32,034 nucleotides of DNA. Origin: Paracoccaceae bacterium. Lineage in GTDB: Bacteria; Pseudomonadota; Alphaproteobacteria; Rhodobacterales; Rhodobacteraceae. Made by a program: the position numbers and the translations under genes. Of the stretch, positions 8,734 through 17,160 are shown piece by piece. Position 1 is the first letter of the stretch, and each line of letters starts with the position of its first letter. A model generated the notes under the pieces. The model saw only the letters and a program-made list of their open reading frames with translations, did not search any database and had not been told where the DNA came from. Location: positions 1-32,034 of the forward strand of contig WFQA01000123.1 of the NCBI GenBank assembly GCA_015487255.1. The letters run 5' to 3'.

Positions 8734-10067
8734 TGCCTTCGCTATTGGTCAAAAACGCGGATGTTTTGGTGACCATGGACCAGGCGCGCCGAGAGATCAA
8801 AGGCGGGTGCCTGTTGATCGAGGATGGGGTGATCACCAGTGTTGGCCCGAAAGCTGAGGCGGACGAGACCCTTGATGCCAGCGGCTGTGTTGTCACGCCG
8901 GGCTTCATCAACACCCACCACCATCTGTTTCAGAGCCTGACAAGGGTGGTGCCCGGCGGGCAGGATGCGCTGCTGTTTGGCTGGCTCAAAACCCTTTATC
9001 CGATCTGGGCGCGCATGGGGCCGCAGCATATGAAGATATCGGCCCAGATCGGACTGGCGGAATTGGCGCTTTCGGGCTGTAGCATGTCGTCTGACCATCT
9101 TTACCTTTACCCCAACGGGGTGCGGCTGGAAGATACGATTGAAGCGGCCATGAGCCTCGGGCTGCGCTTTCACCCGACCCGCGGCTCGATGAGCATTGGT
9201 GAAAGCGCCGGTGGTTTGCCGCCGGATGCGCTGGTGGAGGATGAGGCGGATATTCTGGAGGATTCGATCCGGCTGATAGATAGCTGGCATGACGGGCGTG
9301 AAGGCGCGATGCTGCGCATTGGGCTGGCCCCTTGCTCGCCGTTTTCCGTCAGCCGCGAGCTGATGCGGGACACAGCGCTTTTGGCGCGCGATAAAGGGGT
9401 GATGCTGCACACCCATCTGGCGGAAAACGACGAGGATATAGCTTATAGTCTTGAGAGGTTCGGCTGCCGCCCCGGTGAATATGCCCGCGATCTGGGCTGG
9501 GTGGGGGAGGATGTGTGGCATGCCCATTGTGTGAAGCTTGATGCCGCCGAGATTGATCTTTTTGCCGCAACCGGCACCGGGGTGGCGCATTGCCCGTGCT
9601 CGAATTGTCGGCTTGGTTCGGGCATTGCCCCGGTGCGGATGATGCGGGATGCCGGGGTGAGGGTTGGGCTTGGGGTTGATGGTTCGGCCAGCAATGACGC
9701 TGGCGATATCATGGCCGAGGCGCGCCAGATGATGCTGTTGCAAAGGGTGCAGAACGGCGCGGATGCCTTTAGCGCCCGCGCGGCGCTGGAGGTGGCGACG
9801 CTGGGCGGTGCGGCTGTGCTGGGCCGTGATGATTGCGGCGCGCTTGAGGTCGGCAAACGGGCGGATTTTGCGGTGTGGGATGTAACAACCCTTGCCAATG
9901 CCGGTGCGTGGGATCCGGTGGCGGCGCTGGTGCTTTGCGGCCCGCAACGGGTGCGTGAGCTTTATGTGGAAGGCCGCGCGGTGGTGCGCGAAGGGCAGAT
10001 CGAAAGGCTTGATATGCCACGGGTTGCCGAGCGGGCCAGAGGGCTGGCCACCGCTTTGATGGGGTGA
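8733..10067 (+). CDS. 8-oxoguanine deaminase (amidohydrolase)
   Basis: Amidohydrolase superfamily, 444 residues. Metal ligands are in NTHHHLF (60-66), LHTHLAEND, WHAHCVK and LGVDGSASNDAGD; the segment HCPCSNCRLGSGIAPV is typical of the 8-oxoguanine deaminase branch (as in Pseudomonas PA0142) and separates it from ordinary guanine deaminases. The reaction would be 8-oxoguanine plus water to urate plus ammonia. The product is the substrate of PuuD, encoded immediately upstream with overlapping stop and start. Guanine deaminase, or an isocytosine/triazine hydrolase, is the alternative; context supports the urate-forming role. Confidence 0.82.
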   Translation: MPSLLVKNADVLVTMDQARREIKGGCLLIEDGVITSVGPKAEADETLDASGCVVTPGFINTHHHLFQSLTRVVPGGQDALLFGWLKTLYPIWARMGPQHMKISAQIGLAELALSGCSMSSDHLYLYPNGVRLEDTIEAAMSLGLRFHPTRGSMSIGESAGGLPPDALVEDEADILEDSIRLIDSWHDGREGAMLRIGLAPCSPFSVSRELMRDTALLARDKGVMLHTHLAENDEDIAYSLERFGCRPGEYARDLGWVGEDVWHAHCVKLDAAEIDLFAATGTGVAHCPCSNCRLGSGIAPVRMMRDAGVRVGLGVDGSASNDAGDIMAEARQMMLLQRVQNGADAFSARAALEVATLGGAAVLGRDDCGALEVGKRADFAVWDVTTLANAGAWDPVAALVLCGPQRVRELYVEGRAVVREGQIERLDMPRVAERARGLATALMG

Positions 10068-10124
10068 TTTCACCTAGGCGACGCTGTTCGGGATTTCTGC
10101 CGGGGTTGCGGCGCGCACGGTGGC

Positions 10125-10235
10125 GCTGCAGTAAAAAATTCTGCCGTTGCACCAAGCGGGGCCGGTGGCATTTTTGAAGAGGCCTTCAAAAATGGGCTGC
10201 AGCGCCATGGCCGAGGCTTCGCCTCGGCAAGGGGG
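10125..10235 (-). repeat. Structured intergenic repeat, family B, copy 1
   Basis: Lies between the convergent deaminase gene and the decayed gene at 10362. Contains a perfect 11-bp stem 10169-10179/10184-10194 (loop AGGC) and a perfect 8-bp stem 10210-10217/10221-10228 (loop TTC). Copy 2 is at 20475-20586. Read on the minus strand it ends in TTTACTGCAGCGCCACCG (into 10120), the same module that ends the family A elements, hence the strand given. Downstream, 10236-10361 has no gene; it holds one further hairpin, GCGCTGC/GCAGCGC (10283-10289/10298-10304). Confidence 0.75.
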
Positions 10236-10361
10236 TGCTGCCTCCAAACCCCCTGTATGTTTCTGAAAGAATGGCACCCTGGGCGCTGCGGTTGTTTGCA
10301 GCGCTTATTGCCAAGCCGGGGTAGAAGCAATACCGCCTTTTCAACTATGTGCCGGGTCTCG

Positions 10362-10698
10362 CTAATATCCAACCGTAAATCGCTGCCCCCAGATGATTAA
10401 CGCCCGCAAGCCGCTCTGCGCAGCGCCGGCAAGCACATGCTCCGTCAATGCAACCAGCTGCATTTCCCGCCCTTCTGGCGGGCGCAACGCGCTAATAACC
10501 ATATCTTGCCCCGCGGCCAATTCGACAACATCCCGCACCCGCTCGATATTCATTAATTTTGGCCGGGCAGATTCTGGCAGGTTTTTCTTCTGAGCAGGGC
10601 TGCGCAACACCGCAGTTACCTCATGTCCGCGCTGGCAGGCCTCCCGCACGATCCGCAGCCCCACATCTCCGGCGGCAACCCAATACAAGTATTTTCAC
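10362..10698 (-). pseudogene. Decayed NAD(P)-binding (NmrA/SDR-type) oxidoreductase
   Basis: The start looks like GTG at 10698 with AGAGGA upstream, giving VKILVLG, the beginning of a Rossmann fold. One extra base just after that Gly breaks the frame; the continuation AAGDVGLRIVREA is in the next frame. The rest reads RGHEVTAVLRSP, DVVELAAGQDMVISALRPP and ALIIWGQ, as in NAD(P)H-binding reductase-like proteins, then stops at about 110 residues where relatives have about 200. A frameshift at the front and missing C-terminal half point to a pseudogene. The lost 3' part abuts the repeat-rich stretch 10104-10361, so a rearrangement there may have removed it. Confidence 0.7.
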
Positions 10699-10795
10699 GA
10701 CTGTATTCCTCTGTTATTGCCAAATGGTTTGAGTGTGGGGCCGCCGCGCGGTTTGCTTGTCATACACGCCTGTGGATGACCCAAAGCGCGCCGCT

Positions 10796-11650
10796 TCACA
10801 GGCTTTTGCCAGGTCGCTTTTGGCTGAGCCAGACGCCGAGCAGCACCAGCATCATCCCCAGCCCCTGTGCTGTATTCAAAACCTGCCCAAGCACCCCCCA
10901 GCCCAGTAAAGCTGCGGTAACCGGGCTGAACAGGCCAAGTGTCGAAACCACGTTGGGTGGCAATTTTGCCACCCCGCGAAACCAGATGGCATAGGTGAGC
11001 GCCGCCCCGATCAGGCCAAGATAAAGCAAGCCGGCCATATTGCGCATGCTCAACCCCGGCAGTGCCGGCTCAATAATAACCGCAATGGGCAGCAGGATCA
11101 GGCCGCCCGCCGTGAGTTGCCATGCGGTGAAGGTGAGTAATGGCACATCGGGTTGCCATTTTTTGCTAAGCACCGTGCCTGCCGCCATCGAAAGCGCGCC
11201 GCCCAGCCCGGCCAATACCCCGAGCGGATCAAGCGCGGTTATGGGTGCCAGCACCAGCAAGGCCACCCCCGCCAAGCCCGCAAACCCGGCCAATACAGCC
11301 ATTATGCGAATGTTGCTTCCCATGAAAAGCCGCGCCAGCAATATAACGATCAACGGCTGTGTTGCCCCCATTGTTGCCGCCACGCCCCCCGGCAAGCGAT
11401 ACGCGGCCACAAACAATAAAACCCAGAAGATCGAAAAATTCAAAGCGCCGAGAAGCGCAATGCGCCCAATCCACACCCCTTTGGGCAGGCGGCGGCAGAG
11501 CAGCAGCAATATCAACCCCGCTGGCAAGGCGCGCAGCAGGGCAAGGGTGATCGGGTATCCGGCGGGCAACAGCTCGGTGGTGACCAAATAGGTGCTCCCC
11601 CAAACCGCCGGGGCAATCGCTGTTATCAGCATATCAAATTTGCGGGGCAT
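10796..11650 (-). CDS. pecM: PecM-like EamA/DMT-family exporter
   Basis: An integral inner-membrane protein of 284 residues with about ten hydrophobic segments and two EamA repeats. It resembles PecM in VWGSTYLVTTELLP near the N terminus, LLFVAAYRLPGG in the middle, and YAIWFRGVAKL plus SPVTAALLGW in the second half. PecM proteins are efflux partners of the PecS regulator (indigoidine export in Dickeya). Here too the two genes are divergent, 75 bases apart, with a double operator between them. SD AAGGA is six bases before the start. The substrate is unknown; a purine-related or oxidative-stress metabolite would suit the setting. Confidence 0.82.
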   Translation of the reverse strand: MPRKFDMLITAIAPAVWGSTYLVTTELLPAGYPITLALLRALPAGLILLLLCRRLPKGVWIGRIALLGALNFSIFWVLLFVAAYRLPGGVAATMGATQPLIVILLARLFMGSNIRIMAVLAGFAGLAGVALLVLAPITALDPLGVLAGLGGALSMAAGTVLSKKWQPDVPLLTFTAWQLTAGGLILLPIAVIIEPALPGLSMRNMAGLLYLGLIGAALTYAIWFRGVAKLPPNVVSTLGLFSPVTAALLGWGVLGQVLNTAQGLGMMLVLLGVWLSQKRPGKSL

Positions 11651-11661
11651 TGGCTTTCCTT

Positions 11662-11705
11662 TATCTTGACATCAAGGTATATCAATTAACCTTGACGTCA
11701 AGATA
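11662..11705. promoter_or_regulatory. Double palindromic MarR/PecS operator
   Basis: Two 12-base sites, CTTGACATCAAG (11665-11676) and CTTGACGTCAAG (11691-11702; perfect palindrome), lie 26 bases centre to centre. The flanks extend this to a 17-base inverted repeat (11662-11678 and 11689-11705) with one mismatch around a 10-base AT-rich spacer. It fills most of the pecM/pecS gap and ends next to the pecM ribosome binding site. This is the arrangement expected for a MarR dimer repressing both genes. Confidence 0.85.
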
Positions 11706-11725
11706 AAACTTGCTACCAAGGAAGA

Positions 11726-12217
11726 ATGGATCACGTAGATAAGATTATCAGCCAATGGGAAAAACAGCGCGCCGACATCAACACGGCCCCCATGGCCTTG
11801 ATTGGCCGCATAAAAAGGGTGTCGGCTTTTTTTAGCGCCGAAATGGGCCGAACCTTCGACCAGCACGGGCTAAATGCTGCCAGCTTTGATATGCTGGCCA
11901 CCCTGCGGCGCAGCGGCGCGCCTTATGCGCTTTCTCCAAGCCGATTGATGGAGGAAACAATGGTAACCTCGGGCACAATGACCAACCGGATAGACCAACT
12001 GGTAAAGGCCGAATTGGTCAAGCGTATCCGCAACCCAAAAGACGGGCGCGGTTTTTTGATCTCGCTCACCGAGCGGGGGTTTAAGGTGATAGAAAAAGCC
12101 CTCACCGACCATGTAAAAACCCAAAAGAGGCTGGTTGAAAACCTGTCAGCCAGCCAATATGAAAACCTGAACAAGGCGCTGAAACAACTGTTGGAGCCCT
12201 TTGAAGCGATGCGGTGA
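11726..12217 (+). CDS. pecS: PecS-type MarR-family regulator
   Basis: A winged-helix repressor of 163 residues. It matches PecS rather than generic MarR: an extended first helix with ISQWEKQRAD, then PMALIGRIKRVS, FDMLATLRRSGAPYALSPS (54-72), recognition helix TSGTMTNRIDQL and wing PKDGRG. By my recalled alignment, W11 and D55 correspond to the Trp and Asp used for urate binding in HucR/PecS. The predicted role is urate-relieved repression of itself and pecM through the two operators. The nearby puuD/deaminase/uraD genes make or consume urate, which supports this ligand. The gene ends seven bases from the convergent pseudouridine synthase. Confidence 0.85.
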   Translation: MDHVDKIISQWEKQRADINTAPMALIGRIKRVSAFFSAEMGRTFDQHGLNAASFDMLATLRRSGAPYALSPSRLMEETMVTSGTMTNRIDQLVKAELVKRIRNPKDGRGFLISLTERGFKVIEKALTDHVKTQKRLVENLSASQYENLNKALKQLLEPFEAMR

Positions 12218-12224
12218 TTTACCG

Positions 12225-13079
12225 TTATCCGCCGCGCTTCTTGCCGCGCAGGCTTACCCCGGGGCTGTTTGGCCCGCGATGGCTGCGCGCCCGTGGGCCT
12301 GTTGGCTTTGGCCCCGGGCGCCTGGCTTGCGGCTCGCGCTTGAGGCCGAGCTGGTCCCGCAATATTTTCGGGCGGATTTCCTCAACCGCGCCGCGCGCCA
12401 GATCGCCAAGCTGAAACGGGCCGTAAGATACCCGGATCAACCGGTTCACCATCAGCCCCACTTCCTCCAGTGCGCGGCGGATTTCGCGGTTCTTGCCTTC
12501 GCGCAGCCCGATTGTCAGCCACACATTCGCGCCCATCTGCTTGTCAAACTCCACGCTCATAGGTTGAAACTGCTCACTGCCGACCGTCATGCCCTCGCGC
12601 AATGGCCTGATTCGCTGGTCCGAGACAACCCCGTTGGCCCGCACCCGGTATTTGCGCACCCAGCCGGTGGAGGGCAGCTCCAGCCGGCGCTTCAACTCGC
12701 CATCATTGGTGAGCAGCAACAGCCCCTCGGAGGTCAGGTCCAGCCGGCCAACGCTCATCACCCGGGGCAAATCGGGGGGCAGCCGGTCAAAAACCGTGGC
12801 GCGGCCCTTTTCGTCCCGCGCCGAGGTGACCAGCCCCGAGGGTTTGTGATAGCGCCAAAGCCGCGCTGGCTCGGGCGCGGCCACGGGCTTGCCATCAACC
12901 AGTATCGTATCGGCCTCATGCACATTCAGCGCCGGTGAATCGAGCTTTTTGCCGTTCACGCTCACCCTGCCGGCTTCGATCATCCGCTCAACCTCGCGGC
13001 GCGAGGCCACCCCGGCGCGGGCCAGCCGCTTGGCGATCCGCTCGCCCTTTTTCACATCTTTTTCCATGCTTGCGGGCAT
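12225..13079 (-). CDS. rluB: Ribosomal large-subunit pseudouridine synthase (RsuA/RluB family)
   Basis: Isomerises a uridine in rRNA. An N-terminal S4 domain (ERIAKRLARAGVASRREVER) is followed by the catalytic domain with VGRLDLTSEGLLLLTNDG, which holds the catalytic Asp, then the family segments VRKYRVR and GKNREIRR. A basic Arg/Pro/Gly tail of about 45 residues closes the protein. I choose ATG 13079 (MPASMEKD), which has AAGGG just upstream; ATG 13067 is an alternative. A longer reading would run into tadA, which is divergent with a 40-base gap. The precise target (RluB, RluE or RluF type) is uncertain; RluB is the most likely. Confidence 0.85.
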   Translation of the reverse strand: MPASMEKDVKKGERIAKRLARAGVASRREVERMIEAGRVSVNGKKLDSPALNVHEADTILVDGKPVAAPEPARLWRYHKPSGLVTSARDEKGRATVFDRLPPDLPRVMSVGRLDLTSEGLLLLTNDGELKRRLELPSTGWVRKYRVRANGVVSDQRIRPLREGMTVGSEQFQPMSVEFDKQMGANVWLTIGLREGKNREIRRALEEVGLMVNRLIRVSYGPFQLGDLARGAVEEIRPKILRDQLGLKREPQARRPGPKPTGPRARSHRGPNSPGVSLRGKKRGG

Positions 13080-13119
13080 ATACCCTTGCGCGCGCCTTGC
13101 ATAGGGGCGAATATTGCCC

Positions 13120-13569
13120 ATGAGCAATTTCACCAGCTTCATGGATGTGGCCCTGAATGAGGCCAAAGCCGCCGCCACGCGCCAAGAGGTGCCGGTGGGC
13201 GCGGTGATTGTGCAGCACGGGCGCATTATCGCTCAAGCCGGAAACCGCACCCGAGAGCTGCAAGACCCCACCGCCCATGCCGAAATGCTGGTGATCCGCG
13301 CCGCTTGCGCCCAGCTTGGCGAGCGCCTGCCGGATTGCGACCTTTATGTGACCCTGGAGCCTTGCCCGATGTGCGCCAGCGCTCTCAGCCATGCGCGTAT
13401 CGCGCGGCTATATTACGGCGCGAGTGACCCGAAATCAGGCGGGGTGGAGCAAGGCCCGCGCCTGTTCAGCCACCCGCAATGCCACCACAAGCCAGAGGTC
13501 TACGGCGGCGTGGGGGAGGGTATGGCCTCGGCGCTTTTGAAGGGGTTTTTCGGGAGGCGACGGAGGTGA
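13120..13569 (+). CDS. tadA: tRNA-specific adenosine deaminase
   Basis: Converts A34 to inosine in tRNA-Arg(ACG), allowing wobble decoding. The 149-residue protein has the zinc/proton-shuttle motif TAHAEM (H53, E55) and PCPMCASAL (C82, C85). The ATG at 13120 gives the usual short N terminus; an upstream TTG at 13114 and an internal ATG at 13141 have no better ribosome site. The C-terminal GASDPKSGGVEQG and FFGRRRR are ordinary for the family. Transcribed away from the pseudouridine synthase. Confidence 0.95.
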   Translation: MSNFTSFMDVALNEAKAAATRQEVPVGAVIVQHGRIIAQAGNRTRELQDPTAHAEMLVIRAACAQLGERLPDCDLYVTLEPCPMCASALSHARIARLYYGASDPKSGGVEQGPRLFSHPQCHHKPEVYGGVGEGMASALLKGFFGRRRR

Positions 13570-13799
13570 GACCCTTAGGGAGTTCAACCGCGACAGTTCG
13601 CACAGATTCTACAAGACGGGCGGGTGTATGATGCCATCGCTCGGTTTTAGCCGCGGGCCGCGCGGGCCTTCTTCACCCGGGTGCATTCGCGCTCATCCGC
13701 AATAGGATGAATCACAAATCAAGCCTCCTGAAAGCCCTATTGCGATTCAACGTGATCTGGAAACGCTTCAGGCCGAAAAATCTGCACTTTTCTCATAGA
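13570..13799. other. Gene-free stretch with inverted repeat and GANTC sites
   Basis: No convincing gene. It contains a perfect 9-base inverted repeat CGCAATAGG/CCTATTGCG (13698-13706/13736-13744) and three GANTC sites (GATTC near 13607, GAATC near 13709, GATTC near 13744). A frame from 13707 (MNHKSSLLKALLRFN) is open but runs straight through the type A repeat, so it is not a credible gene. The inverted repeat may be a relic of a small mobile element. Confidence 0.35.
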
Positions 13800-13952
13800 C
13801 CGCCGAGCGTAAGCGAGGCTTTCGTCGTCGCCAGACACTGTTCAGCTTTGCTGATAAAGTGCCTTTTCCGAGTGGGGGCTTGCCCCCGCAGAGGAAAAGG
13901 CAAGCTTGCCGGAAGGTCAGCGAATTTACTGCAGCGCCGCGGCGCGCGCCCG
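13800..13952 (+). repeat. Structured intergenic repeat, family A, copy 2
   Basis: Second copy of the 6776-6930 element, again between convergent genes (tadA and ccrM). The 9-bp stem 13861-13869/13893-13901 is perfect here, where copy 1 has a G-U wobble, and the inner stem is GGGGG/CCCCC (13874-13878/13883-13887). The fifth pair, C-G in copy 1, is G-C here: a compensatory change. The 5' hairpin is weaker in this copy. From 13953 to 14032 there is only GC-rich sequence with a GGGGCTGCGCCCC hairpin near 13970. Confidence 0.85.
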
Positions 13953-14032
13953 GCTCGGGGAGCAAAGGCGGGGCTGCGCCCCTGTTTGCCCCCCTCGCCG
14001 GGCGCGTGCCTCGCCTGGGGCTCGGCAGGGCA

Positions 14033-15166
<1,134 letters not shown>

Positions 15167-15173
15167 CTAACAT

Positions 15174-15211
15174 GAGTCAAAGGTGATTCGGTGTCAATTT
15201 CTTTTTGAATC
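15174..15211 (-). promoter_or_regulatory. GANTC cluster and probable ccrM promoter
   Basis: Three GANTC sites (15174-15178, 15185-15189, 15207-15211) fall within 38 bases upstream of ccrM. On the minus strand TTGACA occurs at 15197-15192; two of the three sites lie just after it, where a spacer and -10 would be. The -10 (CATGTT) is poor. Methylation of these sites could feed back on ccrM, as reported for the Caulobacter ccrM leader. Confidence 0.6.
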
Positions 15212-15221
15212 AAGCACTTAT

Positions 15222-15833
15222 TTAATTTTCTTCACACAACATCTTGTGGATGGGCTTGAAGGAACGTCTATGATGTGGGGTCACGCCAAACCGGGCCAGC
15301 CCCGATTGATGGGCTTTGGTGCCATACCCCATGTTGCTTTCCCAACCATAGCCGGGAAATGTGGCTGAAAGGTCACACATCAGCCGGTCGCGGGTGACCT
15401 TGGCGATGATCGAGGCAGCCGCGATGCTGAGCGAGCGGCTGTCCCCCTTCACAATCGCACGGGCTTCGCAGGCAAGACCGGGGGGGATTTTATTGCCGTC
15501 AATCAGGGCAAAGGCAGGCTTGGTTGCAAGGGCATCTACCGCGCGCCGCATCGCCAGAAACGTGGCTTGCAAAATGTTGATCCGGTCAATCTCCTTCACG
15601 CTGGCCATGCCGACCGCCACCACGGCCTGCGCCGATATTTCATCAAACAATACCGCCCGCCGCGCTGCGGTCAGTTTTTTTGAATCGTTTAGCCCCGGTG
15701 GTATCCGGCCCGGGTCAAGAATAACCGCCGCGGCCAGCACCGGGCCGGCCCATGGGCCGCGGCCCACCTCGTCCACTCCGCAAACCGGGTCGGGGTGCTG
15801 ATCCTCAAACTTAAAATCCGGCCCATTTTTCAC
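15222..15833 (-). CDS. rnhB: Ribonuclease HII
   Basis: Removes RNA from RNA-DNA hybrids and single ribonucleotides from DNA. I start it at GTG 15833 (MKNGPDFKFEDQHP), which has AGGA about eight bases upstream and gives 203 residues, the normal size; the open frame runs much further upstream, but that part is not conserved-looking and crosses the divergent monooxygenase start. The DEDD residues are visible: D21 and E22 in CGVDEVGRGPWAGPV, D112 in ALIDGNKIP and D149 in AKVTRDR. Followed on the same strand by ccrM, 94 bases later. Confidence 0.94.
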   Translation of the reverse strand: MKNGPDFKFEDQHPDPVCGVDEVGRGPWAGPVLAAAVILDPGRIPPGLNDSKKLTAARRAVLFDEISAQAVVAVGMASVKEIDRINILQATFLAMRRAVDALATKPAFALIDGNKIPPGLACEARAIVKGDSRSLSIAAASIIAKVTRDRLMCDLSATFPGYGWESNMGYGTKAHQSGLARFGVTPHHRRSFKPIHKMLCEEN

Positions 15834-15896
15834 TGTATTTTTCCTGCTGATTGCGCATATGTTCTTCCTGTCTACAAAACCATAAAGGAATGCGCC

Positions 15897-17159
15897 ATGA
15901 CCGTTATCGTATCCGGGGCCGGAATCGGCGGCCTGACCGTGGCGCTGACCTGCCACGCGCTGGGGATTCCGGTAAAAGTCTATGAGCAGGTGGCAAATAT
16001 TACCCCGCTTGGCGTCGGGATCAACCTGCAGCCCCACGCGGTGCGCGAGATTTTCGAGCTTGGGCTGGAGCGCAAGATAGATGCCATTGGGGTGCGCACC
16101 GAAGAGGTGGTTTATTTCTCCAAGAAAGGCCTGCAGATCCATGCTGAAAAGCGCGGGCTATGGGCTGGCTATAACTGGCCGCAATACTCGGTTCATCGCG
16201 GCGAATTGCAGATGATGCTGCTCGATGCGGTGCGTGAGCGCCTTGGCCCCGGCGCGGTGCAGATGGGGGCCTCGATTACCGAAGTGGAGGAATGCGGCAA
16301 CGGGGTGCGCTTTAATGTGGTGCGCGGGGCGGGCACCTCGGTTGAGCAAGGGTCGGTGCTGGTTGCCGCCGATGGGTTGCATTCCAAAATCAGGTCGCAG
16401 TTTTACCCCGATGAGGGGGCGCCGGTCTGGGGTGGGGCGGTGCTTTGGCGCGGCACCACCCGTGCCACGCCGTTTTTGACCCGGGCCAGCATGGCCATGG
16501 CCGGGCACGAGGCGCAAAAATTCGTTACCTATCCGATTTCAAAGCCGGATGAAAACGGCGTGGCGGTGATCAACTGGATTGCCGAGCTGAAATTCAGCCC
16601 CGATACAAAATGGAACCGCGAGGATTATAACCGCCGCGGGCTGCTTTCGGATTTTCTGCCGCAATTTGCGGATTGGCGGTTTGACTGGCTGGATATTCCG
16701 GCGCTGATCAAGGGGGCTGACAAGGTGTTTGAGTTCCCGATGGTGGACCGTGACCCGCTGGCACAATGGAGCTTTGGCAATGCCACCCTGCTTGGCGATG
16801 CGGCGCATGTGATGTATCCGGTCGGCTCCAACGGGGCCAGTCAGGCGATACTGGATGCCCGCGTGCTGGGGCGGTGTTTTTACCAGCACGGGGTCAATGC
16901 AGCGGCGCTGGAGGCCTATGAGGCGGAGCGCCAGCCCAAATGCAACGCGGTGGTGCGGGCCAACCGGCGCAACGGGCCGGATCAGGTGTTGCAGGTGGTT
17001 GAAGAACGCTGCGGCGGGGAATTTGCCCATATAGATGATGTGCTCCCCCCCGGTGAGCGCCAGTATATGGCGGCGCGCTATAAGGAGATCGCCGGGTTTG
17101 ATGTCGATGTGCTGAACAGCGCGCCGGGTATCATCAGCGACGAGATGCGGGGCACCTGA
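15897..17159 (+). CDS. PhzS-like FAD-dependent monooxygenase
   Basis: Class A flavoprotein hydroxylase of 420 residues. FAD motifs: GAGIGG (7-12), the DG motif VAADGLHS (157-163) and LLGDAAHVMYP (298-308). It is closest in memory to PhzS (phenazine-1-carboxylate hydroxylase family): PLGVGINLQPHAV, WPQYSVHRGELQ and PMVDRDPL followed by NGASQAILD. It should use NAD(P)H and O2 to hydroxylate an aromatic or heteroaromatic acid; the substrate cannot be deduced. ATG 15897 follows AAGGA; nothing supports a longer N terminus. A TRAP transporter starts one base after the stop, so substrate uptake and oxidation are probably coupled. Confidence 0.85.
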   Translation: MTVIVSGAGIGGLTVALTCHALGIPVKVYEQVANITPLGVGINLQPHAVREIFELGLERKIDAIGVRTEEVVYFSKKGLQIHAEKRGLWAGYNWPQYSVHRGELQMMLLDAVRERLGPGAVQMGASITEVEECGNGVRFNVVRGAGTSVEQGSVLVAADGLHSKIRSQFYPDEGAPVWGGAVLWRGTTRATPFLTRASMAMAGHEAQKFVTYPISKPDENGVAVINWIAELKFSPDTKWNREDYNRRGLLSDFLPQFADWRFDWLDIPALIKGADKVFEFPMVDRDPLAQWSFGNATLLGDAAHVMYPVGSNGASQAILDARVLGRCFYQHGVNAAALEAYEAERQPKCNAVVRANRRNGPDQVLQVVEERCGGEFAHIDDVLPPGERQYMAARYKEIAGFDVDVLNSAPGIISDEMRGT

Positions 17160-17160
17160 G

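Noticed and set aside
8742..10073. Antisense frame of 443 codons under the 8-oxoguanine deaminase
   Set aside because: No recognisable motifs, skewed composition; a shadow of the real gene.
10393..10593. Plus-strand frame opposite the decayed oxidoreductase
   Set aside because: Low-complexity shadow; the minus-strand Rossmann pattern is clear.
15834..16142. Long N-terminal extension of RNase HII
   Set aside because: It would cover the divergent monooxygenase start; GTG 15833 with AGGA gives the normal length.
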